64,000 nucleotides of DNA. Source: Rhododendron vialii. Its lineage: Eukaryota; Streptophyta; Magnoliopsida; Ericales; Ericaceae. Made by a program: the position numbers and the translations under genes. The notes beneath the pieces were generated by a model. It saw nothing but the letters and a program-made list of their open reading frames with translations. It was not told the DNA's origin and did not search any database. The stretch spans positions 7,964,501-8,028,500 of the forward strand of contig NC_080559.1 in assembly GCF_030253575.1 (NCBI RefSeq), read 5' to 3'. Positions 1 through 13,142 of the stretch are shown piece after piece. Numbering within the stretch: the first letter of the stretch is position 1; every line of letters starts with the position of its first letter.

Positions 1-751
1 CTCTTACTCTTATTTTTTCATCTCTCTTACTCTTATATTTGTTCTTGTTGGGCCTTTATTTTAAAATTGCGAGAAATTTTTCATAATACTTTAGAAATGC
101 TATCGAAAAACTTATTTTAGGGGACACTCTGAATTTGATTAGAAACACCACTTGCTTAAGAAAAATTGTGAGTACATGGATACGTTAAAACATACTTGTA
201 AAATTGTTACTTTTGCCATAATAAATTTGGTTTCCACATCTATTGAACCATGTTATGGCATCATCATTGAATCATGTTAGATTCCATATGACTTTTATCC
301 TGGTAATTGCATGGTAAATTTGAGCATATGGTAAAGTTATATATTATGATGAATTCGGTGACCATATTTTGGAGAAAAAAGGCCAGGCTGCACTCCAAAA
401 AAAATTAAGGAATCCCTTTATAAAAAAGAAAGTAAGAGAGATAAACTTTTTTTGGGCAATAACTGATGGTAATAACTTACTTGACATAATTAAATCAAGG
501 TAGACTACATGTAATGTGAGATTTTGGTCATCACATGAAATTTTTTGAGTTTATGTTATATGTCCAATTTGAACTTGGTTTATCTCTCAATATTGTTGCT
601 TACAAATTTTTTCCAAATGTTAATTCGCTCAATCAGTTTTGGACGATATACGTAATGTATAGATGAAATGTCAAGTCAACCTTAGGACTAGAATTTACCC
701 CAATTCTTCAATTAGGACCCCAAATTGAGACTTAAAAAATTCATATTAGAT
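1..751. other. intergenic, no gene seen
   Basis: AT-rich sequence with only short chance reading frames. I see no coding signature, RNA gene or terminal repeat here. Confidence 0.5.
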
Positions 752-1205
752 GGCCAAAAAGACAATAATAGACGAAGAAAGAATCTTTTTTCAAATATTT
801 TTTTCTGTAGTCTTTTGGTCATAATTTTATACTTCATCAGCTCCTCTCATCAAGACTAATTGTGTATCCAAAATTATAATGCAAATTATTAGAGGGCCAA
901 AAGGACAATAATAGACGGTGAAAGAATCTTTTTTTCAAATATTTTTTTTTGTAGTGAACTTTTAAGTCTTTTGGTCATAATTTTATACTTCATCAGTTCC
1001 TCTCATCAAGACTGATTATGTATCCAAAATTATAATGCAAATTATTAGAGGGCCAAAAAGATAATAATAGACGGTGAAAGAATCTTTTTTTCAAATATTT
1101 TTTTCTGTAGTGAACTTTTTAAGTCTTTTGGTCATAATTTTAAACTTCATCAGTTCCTCTCATCGAGACTAATTATGCATCCAAAATTACAATGCAAATT
1201 TGACC
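752..1205. repeat. tandem repeat, three units of about 150 bp
   Basis: Three consecutive copies start with GGCCAAAA at 752, 895 and 1051. Each runs through a T-rich stretch, the phrase TCTTTTGGTCATAATTTTA and CAAAATTATAATGCAAATT (CAAAATTACAATGCAAATT in the last copy). The first unit lacks a short segment (GTGAACTTTT) present in units two and three, which explains its shorter length (143 versus about 155 bp). No coding content. Confidence 0.85.
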
Positions 1206-1734
1206 CCAAAAATGGTACCTAACATGTTATTCCGAACACATTCTAATCGAACTAAAACTCTGAACACATTATTAGAAGGAAGCTAAAAAAAATAAAAAAA
1301 ATATTCCGCATTAAGACGACCAAACTTCTTTACAACGAGAGGCTAAATTAAAGAAAACCTAACAGCAATGGACCATCCGATAAAATAAAAACAGCGATGG
1401 ACCACATTGTTAGAAGGACCTCTAGAAGTTACTCCTAGATCCTCCTTGAACTTCTGGGAGTACTTTACCGAAAGAACCAAAACAGTACCTCCTATAATAA
1501 GGAAAGTATTCCTCGAGTTAATATATAAATAGCCCACTTGTTTTATATAGTGTATATGAAGGAAATTAAGATTCATAGTTTTACCACAATAATAATAGTA
1601 CCAGACCAGTAGAAGGTTTCCATTGTTCGGCCATCTCACTCACCATTAGCAGCCATGAGATATCACACAATACCATGAGAGTCCACTAAGTTGGTTACAT
1701 ACTAGTATTTATATGTGTGTGTACATGATTGACT

Positions 1735-2093
1735 CGTCGTATATAATTTGGTGGCAATTAATCACGTATATTGTGACGATTATGATGATAGACTGACATC
1801 ATAATTCGGACACGAATTATTTCAGAGAAACATAATATTGTTATGATATGATAGACTTTCGTCATAATTTGGTCACATTTATAATCACGTAATGTAATGA
1901 CGAAAGGCTCGCAATATTATAATTTGGACACTAGTTATTCGTAGTAACATAATATTGTGAAACACAACATAATTTGCCTGCAAATTAGTCATAATCGCGT
2001 AACATTTTGACGGTAGACCCACGTCATAACACACTCCTAGTTACTCATAATCACATAATATTGCTGACGCGCAACATAATTCGGTCTCATATT
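1735..2093. repeat. degenerate repeat array (CATAATTYGG motif)
   Basis: The motif CATAATTTGG or CATAATTCGG recurs near 1743, 1800, 1864, 1919, 1967 and 2073. Each is followed by variants of TCACGTAATATTGTGACG. Spacing is irregular (about 50-105 bp), so this is an eroded array rather than a clean satellite. It overlaps no gene. Confidence 0.5.
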
Positions 2094-2183
2094 ATTTACA
2101 TCAACATTGTCAGTCTCATATATTTGATAGTGAACTTCATTTACATCAACATTATCAGTCTCATATATTTGATAGTGAACTTC
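2094..2183. repeat. 45-bp direct repeat, two copies
   Basis: Two head-to-tail copies of a 45-bp unit beginning ATTTACATCAACATT differ at one base (TTGTCAG versus TTATCAG). They lie at the end of the degenerate array. Confidence 0.85.
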
Positions 2184-2295
2184 GCCAATACCATCTAATT
2201 ATAAGAAGCCTGAAACCATTGATTTCCGCACACTGAATAGTTTTCCACTCTGGGGACCATCATTTTCTTAATTTGTCAAAACAAAAAAACTATCA

Positions 2296-2625
2296 GCAGA
2301 GACAATCCGCAGGGACAATCGCGTTTGGTTCCATTTGGATCCCGAAAAAATCTAAAAAAATATCTATAAATTTTTGAATATTATTTTATGGGGTCCTGTT
2401 AAAAATCAGCTCCAGTGGATATCGGTGAGTATTACTTTTGGATAAGTAGGGGCGAAACTGTCAATTCGCCCATACTTATCCAAAAGTAATACTTACCGAT
2501 ATCCACTGGAGCTGATTTTTTACAAGGCCCCATAAAATAATATTCAAAAATTTATGGATATTTTTTTAGATTTTTTCGGAATCCAAATGGAGCCAAACGC
2601 GTTTGTCCCTGCGGATTGTCTCTGC
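2296..2625. mobile_element. fold-back MITE with 3-bp target duplication TCA
   Basis: The whole 330 bp is an inverted repeat around about 2,455. The outer ends read GCAGAGACAATCCGCAGGG and its complement, and the arms match almost completely through CAGCTCCAGTGGATATCGG next to the centre. It is flanked by TCA at 2293-2295 and 2626-2628. Long inverted arms plus a 3-bp duplication suit a PIF/Harbinger- or CACTA-type non-autonomous element; the superfamily is inferred. A transcript through it would fold into a long hairpin. It lies about 1.7 kb upstream of the NF-YA start codon. Confidence 0.85.
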
Positions 2626-2938
2626 TCATAGCAGAACTGTTGTCAAAATTATAAAAATTTCATTAGTACTCCAGTAGAAAGGAAGAACAGATACACCGAA
2701 CAGGTAGGGGACCATCATTTAAGTAGTTGGAAAAATGAATAAAAGTGGAATGAGTGCTCCCAAAGTTGGATCAAATAAAGAAATGGTTAAGACTAGATAG
2801 AGCAACAGAGAAATATTAACAACTTGCTTTAACACATAAAACAAACAAACAAAGAAAGGCCTTGCATGAATGCTGTATTTCATTGGCCACTGCCGTGTAG
2901 TTCCATTAGAACACTTGTACAGTTGTACGCATCCATTG

Positions 2939-2940
<2 letters not shown>

Positions 2941-2973
<33 letters not shown>

Positions 2974-3161
2974 TTCATATTGTACCAACATGCCTCCAGC
3001 CAAATGGGGTTCCTGTCCTTCCTGATTTGAAGACACTGCTGGTACTGGCCTTGCCAATAGTAGGGTACCCCTAATAATACACTCTTAAGTATTATCTATG
3101 CAATTTTGGTAGTCCTGCTATAATACTCTCCCTCACCCTCACCCTCGCTCTCTCTCTGGTT
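2941..3161. repeat. CT-rich microsatellites in the NF-YA upstream/leader region
   Basis: A (TC)n run of about 30 bp starts at 2,941, and CT-rich sequence with CCCTCACCCTCACCCTCGC lies near 3,130-3,155. Pyrimidine-rich tracts of this kind are typical of plant promoters and 5' leaders. The transcription start was not located. Confidence 0.5.
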
Positions 3162-3962
3162 CAAGCTAACATCTGGAATCTATGTTGGTTTTTCATTGCC
3201 TTTCTTTTGGTTTGAGTGAATAATCAAAATTTCTATGCTCTTTGTCCACTAGCTTGTTTGATCTTTAGTAGATCTTCTTGTCTCTCTTGTGATGTTTTTG
3301 TTCGTATATACAAAAGATTTCTTTTGGGTATTTGTTAGTACCTAGTACCCTAGAATTTGAATTCTTGTTTTTTCATTCTCAATATTGGATTAATCCTCCA
3401 AATTTTAGCAAGTTGGTACCTTTTTGTTTGCTTTGTTGTTTCTTTTTTCTTTTGCAATTTTTGCCTTGCTCTTAATTTGTTGGGAGAAAATTTTCGAAAT
3501 ACCCGGGTGTCAAAGATCTTTGGTGAAGATCACTTGATAGGGGTTCCAATTTTTTAGTACCATGTAATGAATCCATTCCTGTAATGAAGAGAAATTCTAA
3601 GATTGAAGAAGTTTGTTATGTGACTAAATTGTAGGATAACTGGTTTTTTAAGATCTTTGGTGAAAGCACTTAGACGGGGATTTTCAACTGTTTGAATAGG
3701 ACTTGATGAATCTTTTGGTGGAAATTTTCCAGAATTGGTGAATGAAATCGGGGCATAAACAGGACTCGGTTTGCAGTTTGATTATGTCTTTGATGTCTGT
3801 AATCTGTAATCTGTAATTTGTAATTTGTATTATTGTGTAATGAACTGTTACCTGGATTGTTGCCGATTGGAATTCGTTTTCCCCCACAGCAATAGTGATT
3901 GGAATACCTATAATATGCAGGAATTGTGATTCAAGAACGGTAATCTGATTTATAGGTTTCAT

Positions 3963-6853
3963 ATGACCATGCCTGCTCTATACCTCAAGGAACATGAAGG
4001 GGTTGTTCGAAATTCTATTGGTCAGTTGCCATCGGCTGCAGTGCCATGGTGGAGTGGGATCGGATCTCAATCGACTTACAATGAACCTTTTGGCCAAATT
4101 AAGTCTTCATTTCTGGAACACCCTAACAGTGGAGGCCAGCTGACTGCAAATAAACGAGCGGAGAGGGGCACGGAACAAGGGCTGGAGAAAGGGAATACCA
4201 CCCAATTCACTATATTTCCTGGTAATTTCTTGGCTTATGCAACACCGATGCTTGTTATTTCATGTGGTCTATGGGGATTTGAATTAGTGTTGTTGGCCTT
4301 GTGGGGGCAATTGGGGTTAAATTCCTTTGGAATGTCAAATAATCATCTCAAGTTTCTGAACATGAGCAGAGACCTATAAATCTCCTATTGCTGTCTTCTG
4401 TATCATCGTTAGAGTAATTGTCACCTGCTTTTGGATGTGCCAATAATTGAACGCCTACCTAAATCAACCGATACGATATAAGATGCCAAATGCGCTAGAT
4501 TCAAATTTATCGTTAGATTGGGAGATGTGAGTTTTAGCAAGAAGATATGATCAAGGAAGATTCGAAGAACTACTTTTTTCTTACATTTTTCCCTTGGGGG
4601 AGAGGCGAATGGAGTATGTTTTTTCTACCAAAAACTACAGAGAAGCTCAAGACACTACCCAGTGGACTTTAGTCACTTTACAAATATGCTAACAAGTTAC
4701 AAAACCACTCTCCAGAATCTCTTGTCCCCCATGTTGTCCCCTAGCCTACGAAGAAAACCTCACCCTCTCACAACCATAGAGGCTAGGCTGCAAGGCCAGA
4801 GACGTGCAACATAAACACCTCCTTACGGTTTTAATAGATTGGGAAACGCCCTCCCACAGCTCAAGAGGTTAGGCATGATGAGCAACACCAAAAGAAACAG
4901 ATGGTCGCGCTATGCCACAGCAATTGTTTTATTTTCTTGCCCTTTAATGAATGATTTGAAATGGCTTTTACCTTTTCAAGGTTGAGGTCAGCAATTTTCT
5001 TGCTAAGTTTCATTGTAAATTTCATTTCTAAGAGTAGTATCAGTATTCTCGTCAGATCCATCCTCCTTTAGGTGGCCACTCAAAGTATCACTTACCTCGG
5101 TTCACAATCTTTGCTATCAGCACAAACCGTGGGCCTATATCCACAAGGAAGGTATGAAGGTTGTGATAAGAGCATGACCACTGCTTTAGGATCACGCCAT
5201 GATCGCACCTCTACATAGTTTGATAAAAATGAAACGAAAAATGTTACTTCGTTATCCATGTATGCAGAAGAAAGGTAGAGAGGAAGCAGTGGACTTTTGA
5301 TGAAAAGAAAGGTAGAGAGCTACTTATCAAGTGATGGAAAACGATTTGTTTTTGCTTCTTTATCCCCCACCCATTACTGCTGGTATTTCCATTATATGGT
5401 AACAACTCTCTCCAAAGAAAAGCGAAAGCTGACAAGTTGGTACCAAGATGGAATGAATGGTCTAAAGCTATGAATACATTAATGAAAATTCAAGTGCGTG
5501 GATTATCAATATCAATTTGCTCATTCTAGTACATGGATATTTCCAATAAATGAATTCCAAACTGAACAGAAGCAGTCTATCTGGATAACCTTGGGAACAA
5601 GAATTCCCACTAGAAAAAGCAATGGGTCACCTTGGATGAATTTGGAAGGTTTCGCGTTTAGCCGATGAAAATCCTGCTGAAGCAACGTTTGAAAACCTGC
5701 TTCCCTGATGCTTGTCCATATGTTTGTAATGCTGACATGTACTATGACCGGCGTTCTTAAATCTAATCCTTTAAGACCAAAACTTTTAAAACCTTCAAAA
5801 TTGCGGAAAAACTTCTAAAACATTATGGCTGAAAGGAAATGAAATCCAACCTAAAAATGCTTTGGTACTGACTCTGGTATTCCCAACACAACCTGCAACA
5901 CTAGAACTCCAGATTCTCACAGGTGCTTCCATGGTCTTGAATGCTTCATCCAAACTTTTTAGAAAGATGTGGAATACACCTGAGGATAATCTAACACTTC
6001 TGCATAATATTTGCCCTTTCATCTGAATTAGGCAAAATTGGTCATGTCTACGAGTACTCAAGTGAGCATAGAGATCACTTTAGTATTATTTGTGCAAAAT
6101 GTGGTAATGTCAATTATGCATACGAACAGCGAACAATGAGATTCTACTGTTTAACTTCATCCTAGCCAAATTCAGATGAATTTACATTTGGAAGGAAGAC
6201 ATGCCTATCGTGAGTATCACTAGATTCGCCCTAAGGTCCAAAGACGGGCATTTTTGTTTCTTGCGCATTAGGTTGTTACCATTTACCCATCTCTGAAGGC
6301 TTATATATTTTGGTGCTTTTTTTAATGCTCATGATCATGAAGGAAAGCTCAGCAATAAGTTCTGAGTCCTGCTACTGAAATTACTTATGCAAAAGGCACT
6401 TCCAACTGATTTTCCTTAACCATTCAAGTAGTTGCTCATTCAGGTGTACCCAAAACATCACCAAACATTCCTGTGCAATCTGCTCCACCTGAATACCAAG
6501 GTCGTTTCGAGCTAGGATATGGTCAATCTGTGGTAAGGTTTTGCCCGTATCTTATAAAAAAAAAAAAACATAAAGAACTCTGTTTCTTGTCAAGAAATGC
6601 TTATTATTTCCTGTACCCTGTACTAACACAGATCTGTGCAAAGTATCCTTATGGGGATCAATGTTATGGACTATTCTCAACTTACGGACCTCAGATTGCG
6701 GTTTGTCTTCCTTCAAATCTTGTTGCTCACAGAATTTTCACACATGTTTCCTGTATGTGGATAATCTGTTTACTTGCTTTCTATAATGTAAGCTTGTGTG
6801 ATTGGAGATGTACCTAACTTAGATATAACACTGAAGTTGTTTGCTTCTTTTCT

Positions 6854-6886
<33 letters not shown>

Positions 6887-9800
6887 AGGCTATTATAGAG
6901 ATTGAATTTGTAGAGTTGGGCCACTTGCTAGTGGATAATGGAATTTGTCCCTAGGGATAAGTCTAGATGAATGTAACTATGTAAGCAAGCCTGGACACCC
7001 TAAGTTAGCAAAAAAAAAATGTGACCAGAATTGTCAAACAACTGTCCAAAAAGTTCCTCTTTTTTTTTTGTTGAACAAGTTGCATGGACATGATATCTCC
7101 ACCATGCTTGCTAGTGTCCAAAACTCTATGTCTATGGTTACTAATTTTATCTTCTGAGTTCAATTGATGAGGGTTAGTCACTATCTTATGGATAAGTTTC
7201 ATATCCTTCATGGTTTACTTCGTTTTTAATACTGTTGTGAGATGTGGCTTGTATGGGGAAAAAAGGTCTGGACAGGGAAGGGGGCCATCTGAATGCCAGT
7301 GTCTGCAGACATATTGCGTTTGCAGCTGGTTTCTGTCTAGATGGGAATCAAATATCCAGACACTTGGTGACGTGAAGCATGTATAATGTGTGTTCATTTT
7401 ACGGTTTTTAGGAGAACCTTGAAACAACTAAGAGGCACAATTGAGGTGGCGACTGTGGAGCGTTGTTATTCTTATTGTTCAACCATGGTTTTCCCTTCCA
7501 TCGTGGATATAGGCACACAGTATTGTTTGTCAAACTACAAATTCCTTGTGTAATGTTCTTGTGTTTGTTGGTGTGCTTTCTTTCATTCATATTTATTGCT
7601 CGTGGTATATTGTTTTAGCTCATGTTGTTTGCATAACAATTGGTATCACATGTCTCAGGTGCCCTGTACGTTGTGGGGTGTCTTATGTATTTGCTTGTTT
7701 GTACCAAGCCTGATATATATCTTATGCAGTCAATGTATTCTTTAGGTATTTGGCCTATGAAGCACCGACACTCCTAGGAGGTCATTGTACCACTTTTATC
7801 CGTGTCAGACATGCCCGGGACACACCAAATTACATACGGGACGTCACCTGGTGTGTCCATTAAATTTAATAAGTATTTTGAGTTGGGAGAAGACGGTGAA
7901 ACAGCTGAGACACACAGGGACACGGGAGGACACTCAGAGATGTGGAGCATATATAATGTGCATTCATTTAGGATATTTAGGGAGAAACTTGAAAGAACTA
8001 AGAGGCACAACTGAGAGTGCTACTGTGGATCATTGTGATTCTTATCGTTCGATAGTGGATTTCACATGCCTATTTTGTCAAGCACTTCTTGTCATTAGGA
8101 AGTATTGTTCTGAAAGTAAACCTGGCTAATGGAACAAGATTATGAATTTATACGGATATCTGTTGTTCATGGACATGGATCTGGAGTAGGAAAGACTTAA
8201 TAAAGGAATGTTGCCACTCTTCGCACTTAAAAAATACACTTTGGTGTAAATCTGGAACCCTGACCTAGATCTGCCAATGGGTTTCTCAAAGTGTCCAAGC
8301 AGTTAACCATAACAGAAATTAAATGCATATAACCTGATTCGCTGGAAGTTTCTTGGTAGCAACTAATTTATCATTATTGGCTCTTGGGTAGATAATGGTA
8401 AAAGAGGGGTAAAATCCTATGGGTTACAGTTTTCTTTGGAAAAGAAGCCTCTACAATTGGTACAGTAAACCAATACAGCAGGGGGAACTGAAGAAGCAAT
8501 AAGGAACAGAATTCAGAATGTCAAATTGCTCTCAAAGTAAACAAAATGTGAAGCATGTTGCGAGAAAAATAACACCTTTTAAATATAAGAATGTCTACCG
8601 AGGAAAACTTTATAAACTATAACTAGCATATTGTTAGTCTCAGCAAGATTGAAAACAAAGAAAACACTAAACTCAACTGTTCACGGCAAATGATTGTTTC
8701 TGAATGCTTGAGACAGTAAATGAAATGATGAAGCCTTACATGCATTACATATGCATTTAGTTAATCCAACCCACTGCATGGCTATCCAAGGGAGTGTTTT
8801 TCCTGGCGTCAAATCCTCCATAAACTTCCAAAATTGGAACAATAAGATGCTGACAACAACAAGAGGCAGCATAATGGAAGAAACCTGCAATTCATGCATG
8901 CATGGGAAGCAAGTCTGGGGTATAATTGAGAACCAAATTGTGTGGGAAAATGTGTTATTAGTCAAATGTGAAGAAGTTAGGAAAGGGGTGAAATTTAGCA
9001 TAAACGCCTCAACTCAACAAAGGTTTTGGGGGTATTTGATGCCTACCTGAATTCTATTTTTCCATTATACAGGATTGGGACTAGGTGATTTAAAATTGAA
9101 CACTAAGCAGTAAGGCAGTATTCTGGAGTGATAACCTTACTTTTGAGGGATTCATCTCCGTAAACAAGTTCTTGTATCTGATGTTGCAAGGTAGAAGTTT
9201 CCTATTGCATTGTCTGCTTCATACTACTTTGGTTGGTGTTTGGCCTTTGATCTCTTACCCTCAGTTACCAGTTTACATTATTTCTTTACATTATTTAGGG
9301 CCGGCTTATGTTGACTGCGGATGATGGACCAATATACGTGAATGCTAAGCAATATCATGGAATAATCCGCCGCAGGCTCTCACGTGCAAAGGCAGTATCA
9401 GAGAACAAAGCTCTGAAAGTCCGTAAGGTATAATTTTGTGACTCAATATATCATGTGGGAATCATTACTTAATGAAGAACTTTTCGAGTAAACATACAAG
9501 TGTTTGACATGCTTTGGCAACAGACTCGTCAACATCTTCATTTTAGTGTCCACTTTTGTGGTCTTCTTTTTCCTTCGCGGACACGCTGGGACAGGCGGGT
9601 ATGGGGAACATGCTGGGGACATGAGGAAGATAACCGGGGAATGCGTTTGGGGTCAAAATGAACTTTGTGAAGTTGAAGCGATGTAAAGTTGTAGGTTTAG
9701 ACTAGAGGGAAAGCTGCATTTATTGTCAACATCAAGGAGAAACTAGTTTTGTTGCTATCTCGTAAGAAATGAGTTCTGAGATGTCTAAGATATATATCGT

Positions 9801-11171
9801 TGCCCAGTTTTAGCCAGCATTTTATTGCATTGTCTTCGCATGTAAGTTCTAATACAACAACAACAGAACCCATGGAGTATCCAATCATTGGGGGCATGTA
9901 AGTTCTAATATGTAAATATATTTGTAGATAATATGTAGCACTATATTTTGCATCTGTCCCCGCATGTTGTGTCCTGTAAATTAAAAAGATACGTGTCACA
10001 GTGTTTGTATCGGATACATGGCACGTCACAAATCTGTGTCTGTGCTTCTTTTAGTGACTAATGCTCCATTCTACTGGGAAATTAAATTTTGTAGGATCCA
10101 AAAAACGTTTTAGTTATACATGATGACCATGCCTTGAAGAATTACAATTGAAGACAAACTGATGATGATACAATGCAACTGTCTGTGCCATGAACTTTTC
10201 TTTTTCTGCAGCTAATCACTAAACTAATTCGTCCATTATTTTTCTAATATAATGTCTAATTAAGCTACTCATAATGTTCTTCTCGGGACTTTTCAAGCCA
10301 TTTGATTGGGTTGTCCATGGAAACTTGAATTGGGCAATAATTACAAAAACTACAAAAAGAAAAAAAATCCTGGCTTGGAGTTGCAGGCTTGAATCGGGTG
10401 TACCCAATGTTTTTTTTCATGACCCAATGTCCAAGCCTTCCGGGGCCCTGAAAGTAACGACCGGGCAAACTCTCCAGTGGCCCCAAGATTTAAAATGTTT
10501 GGTCTCTGTGGGATTCGAGGTGTAGCCATTGTTAAAACGAGGATGTCAGGCTGTTGTTGTCATACTATATTATCTAAGCTTTATTATGTTGTCCCCAAAA
10601 TCACAAGTCTCCTCTAAAATTCAGCTTTTTGTCAACTTAAAACCTTGGAATTTGACAAAAAATTGTTTTGGACCATTACTGGAACTGATGCCTCAGTCAC
10701 AACTTTTTTATTTCAATTTCTGTAAGTGTTCCCCCATTAATTGAGTTTCTTACGTTGTTTTTTCTTTCTTTCCCACAGCCCTACTTGCACAAGTCACGCC
10801 ATCTCCATGCAATGCGCCGACCAAGGGGCACTGGTGGCCGGTTCCTTAACACCAAGGCTTCAAAGGGTGCTAAAGGCAGAACTGAGAAGGAAAAGACTCG
10901 AAATGGACAACCCACTGAATCTCAAAATTCCGAAGTTTTGGAATCTGACAGCGGAAATTCAAGCTCAACAAAGGAAGCAAATGGAAGGAGGTCAAATACC
11001 CCAGGGTTTGAGGTGACTAGTATGCTTTTCAGGGAAGATGTAAATCATTTCACATTCAATCATCTTCTGCTACCTGTCCACTCTCTCTCTGGAATGAGTA
11101 CTGGGCAGGGCAGGGCCATGCCCAGTAAGTGGATGGCAGCAGCTGATAGCTGCTGCAATCTCAAAGTTTGA
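3963..11171 (+). CDS. NF-YA: nuclear transcription factor Y subunit A (CCAAT-binding)
   Basis: Five coding exons: 3963-4221, 6444-6532, 6632-6700, 9299-9427 and 10779-11171, all with GT-AG borders and matching phases, giving 312 residues. NF-YA binds CCAAT boxes as a trimer with NF-YB and NF-YC. The subunit-interaction helix ([16 protein letters not shown], about residues 151-166) is in exon 4. The DNA-binding segment ([20 protein letters not shown], about 184-203) opens exon 5, so an intron separates the two halves of the core. The acidic, Ser-rich C-terminus is ordinary for the family. Exon 1 opens soon after an acceptor (TTTATAG), so the leader has at least one intron. A second ATG two codons downstream could also serve. 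A miR169-type site follows in the 3' UTR. Which NF-YA paralogue this is cannot be settled here. Confidence 0.93.
7375..8060. repeat. pair of diverged repeats in NF-YA intron 3
   Basis: A segment around 7,375-7,490 (containing AACTAAGAGGCACAATTGAG) is repeated around 7,940-8,050 (AACTAAGAGGCACAACTGAG) in the same orientation about 570 bp later. The second copy is preceded by GGACAC-rich sequence (7,800-7,935). Related GGACAC/GTGTCC phrases recur near 9,580 and, in the TATDN1 gene, near 18,530 and 18,780. This suggests relics of one dispersed family that I cannot name. Confidence 0.6.
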
Positions 11172-11264
11172 GAGAAAAAAGGGACGAGGGGGTCTGGTTT
11201 CAAATCATTGTCACAGACCCTCTTGCTGCAACCAAGTGGGGTCTCTTGGTTTTGGTTGTTAGTG

Positions 11265-11285
11265 AAGGCAAATCATCCTTGGCTA
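11265..11285 (+). promoter_or_regulatory. miR169 target site in the NF-YA 3' UTR
   Basis: About 95 bases after the NF-YA stop lies a 21-nt site containing CAAATCATCCTTGGCTA. From memory of the miR169 sequence, it pairs with about four mismatches, two at the 5' end of the site, one at the 3' end and one internal. NF-YA mRNAs are the established targets of miR169, and their sites sit in the 3' UTR as here. This supports post-transcriptional control, classically linked to drought and nitrogen responses. Confidence 0.85.
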
Positions 11286-12233
11286 CTTACTTAAAAAAAA
11301 ACCAAAAAAAGAACCAAACGTACTTGCCCCATTTGCATTAAGGTTGTCTTTGCCACTCGTGTGGTTAGAGACAATAGGGCCTTAGTGCAAGAAAGAAGAG
11401 GGCAAGACTATGAATGGGTTAAGTCCTGTTTCTGAATAAAAACGGTGAAAATTGTGGATTTCATGGTTGTAATCTTGGAGTTGTTGATGTTGCTGAAGTT
11501 AGTATTTCGAGTGTGGATTTCAAACCTGGTGAAGTTTGTAATAACGTGTGCTGTCCTCTCTACCACGGAAGGCTGGATTTCGTGTTTGTGATGTTGGATT
11601 TGTTGATGTGTCTATGTATAGATTTTCGAACTTGGTGACGTAATGTAATAATATATCATACGGCTTTCGACTTAAGCTGCTGATGGGTGGATTTCGTGTT
11701 TGTGATCATCTTGTTGAAGTTCGGATAATGGGTCTGGACTGGATTTTATCCAACTTGGTGAAGTAAATGTATTGTAACTTGTAAGTGCTTTGACTACTTG
11801 TGTGTCTTTTCACCTGCATTGTTTATTCTGTTGCTGAAGTTTTGCATTGAGACCACATTTCTATCTAAAAGTGTAATATACATTGTTTTTATTGCTGTTG
11901 GAGTTGGAGTTGGAGATTTTTTTATCAAGACCTTGTTAAGGACCTTCCCAAGGCCTCAGAGTTGGTTCTGAGCTAAAGCTCGAGGTGCACCGCTTTAGGT
12001 CTCCAAAAATTTACAAACTTTAGGGGCTCTTGTTTGATGTCCAAAAAGTCCGCCTTTCTCCAAAGTCTCTGATGTAATTTTTTCTGGTAAGCAATTTTTT
12101 TTCTCCTTCCGCTGACCAAACATTTTAGCTGTTGGTATTCGAAGCGAGCTTTCTCAGGATCCATCGATTATGGACTTCAAGATGCACGACTCTTACCAAA
12201 TATAGTATTGGCCGTTGATAATCTTTAAAATAG
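11286..12233. other. NF-YA 3' flank with about 120-bp degenerate repeats
   Basis: No gene is evident. Between about 11,453 and 11,780 the phrase GTGGATTTC or CTGGATTTCGTGTTTGTGAT, followed by TTGTTGATG and AACTTGGTGAAGT, recurs about three times as a loose tandem repeat. The start of this stretch is probably NF-YA 3' UTR. Confidence 0.5.
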
Positions 12234-12499
12234 TACTCCTTTTTAAGTGTCCTGCTTCGTAAATCCAACTTATTAAAAAGACATCATTATTATATCTTTC
12301 ACATCAACTTTTTTCTCTATTTTTCCTACTTACCCATCATCATTACACTTTTACTCACTAACTTTTTAAAATGGAATCTACTTTTAGGGGCAAAATGGAA
12401 AATTCACCAACTTTTACCCACTAACTTTACAAAATAGACACTTATTAAGGGACAGCCCAAAATGGTATACTGGACTATAAAATAGGGACGGAGGGAGTA
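12234..12499. mobile_element. Stowaway-like MITE (eroded)
   Basis: The right end reads GGGACGGAGGGAGTA, the complement of the classical Stowaway/Tc1-Mariner MITE end TACTCCCTCCGTCCC. The left end begins TACTCC but has drifted afterwards. Both ends carry TA, the expected target dinucleotide. It lies between NF-YA and CP33. Confidence 0.65.
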
Positions 12500-13084
12500 A
12501 CTACTTAGCATTGTTTTTGGATGAAACAGTTTTTGTTTTTTTTGTGTGTGTAGTTGAAAAAATATCTCTAATCATGCTTTCTATAGAGACTGTAATTATT
12601 TGGGAACAACAAATATTTCGTAACCAATCCTGCATAACAGTTAAAAGGTTAAGGAATCAAGATCTGTTTTTCCAAATTATATCCCAAACACTATTTTACT
12701 GCAAAATCTATACGGCACTAAGCATCTAAATACAAGTTGAGTTTCATTCGCCCACCACTTAAGAGGATGAACATGATTCATAATATATTACTACTTCATT
12801 ATAACTCATATATACAAATCAAAATTTGCAATTTAAATTTTTTTAGCTCGTCAACGCCCCTGACTTATATGCCGATGTGACTAGGTCACATAATGCGCGA
12901 GCGTGAACGCGAACACAAGTTTGAGCATGAAAGCGTGTTTCAAAAACATCTCAAACTATTACATCCAAAACGATTAAAATTCGCGGGATTGAGAGCACGA
13001 ACATTGGGCGAGGATAATAAGAAGAAAAAAAAATGTGTTAATGCAATCCAGACGCCTCATCCATTATCTATTCAAAATCATCTC

Positions 13085-13119
<35 letters not shown>

Positions 13120-13130
13120 GTGGTGTTCCC
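12500..13130. other. CP33 upstream region with CT microsatellite in the leader
   Basis: No gene is seen before CP33. A (CT)n tract of about 38 bp at 13,081-13,119 ends about a dozen bases before the first in-frame ATG, so it probably lies in the 5' UTR. No confident TATA box was found. Confidence 0.5.
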
Positions 13131-13142
13131 ATGAGTGTCTCA

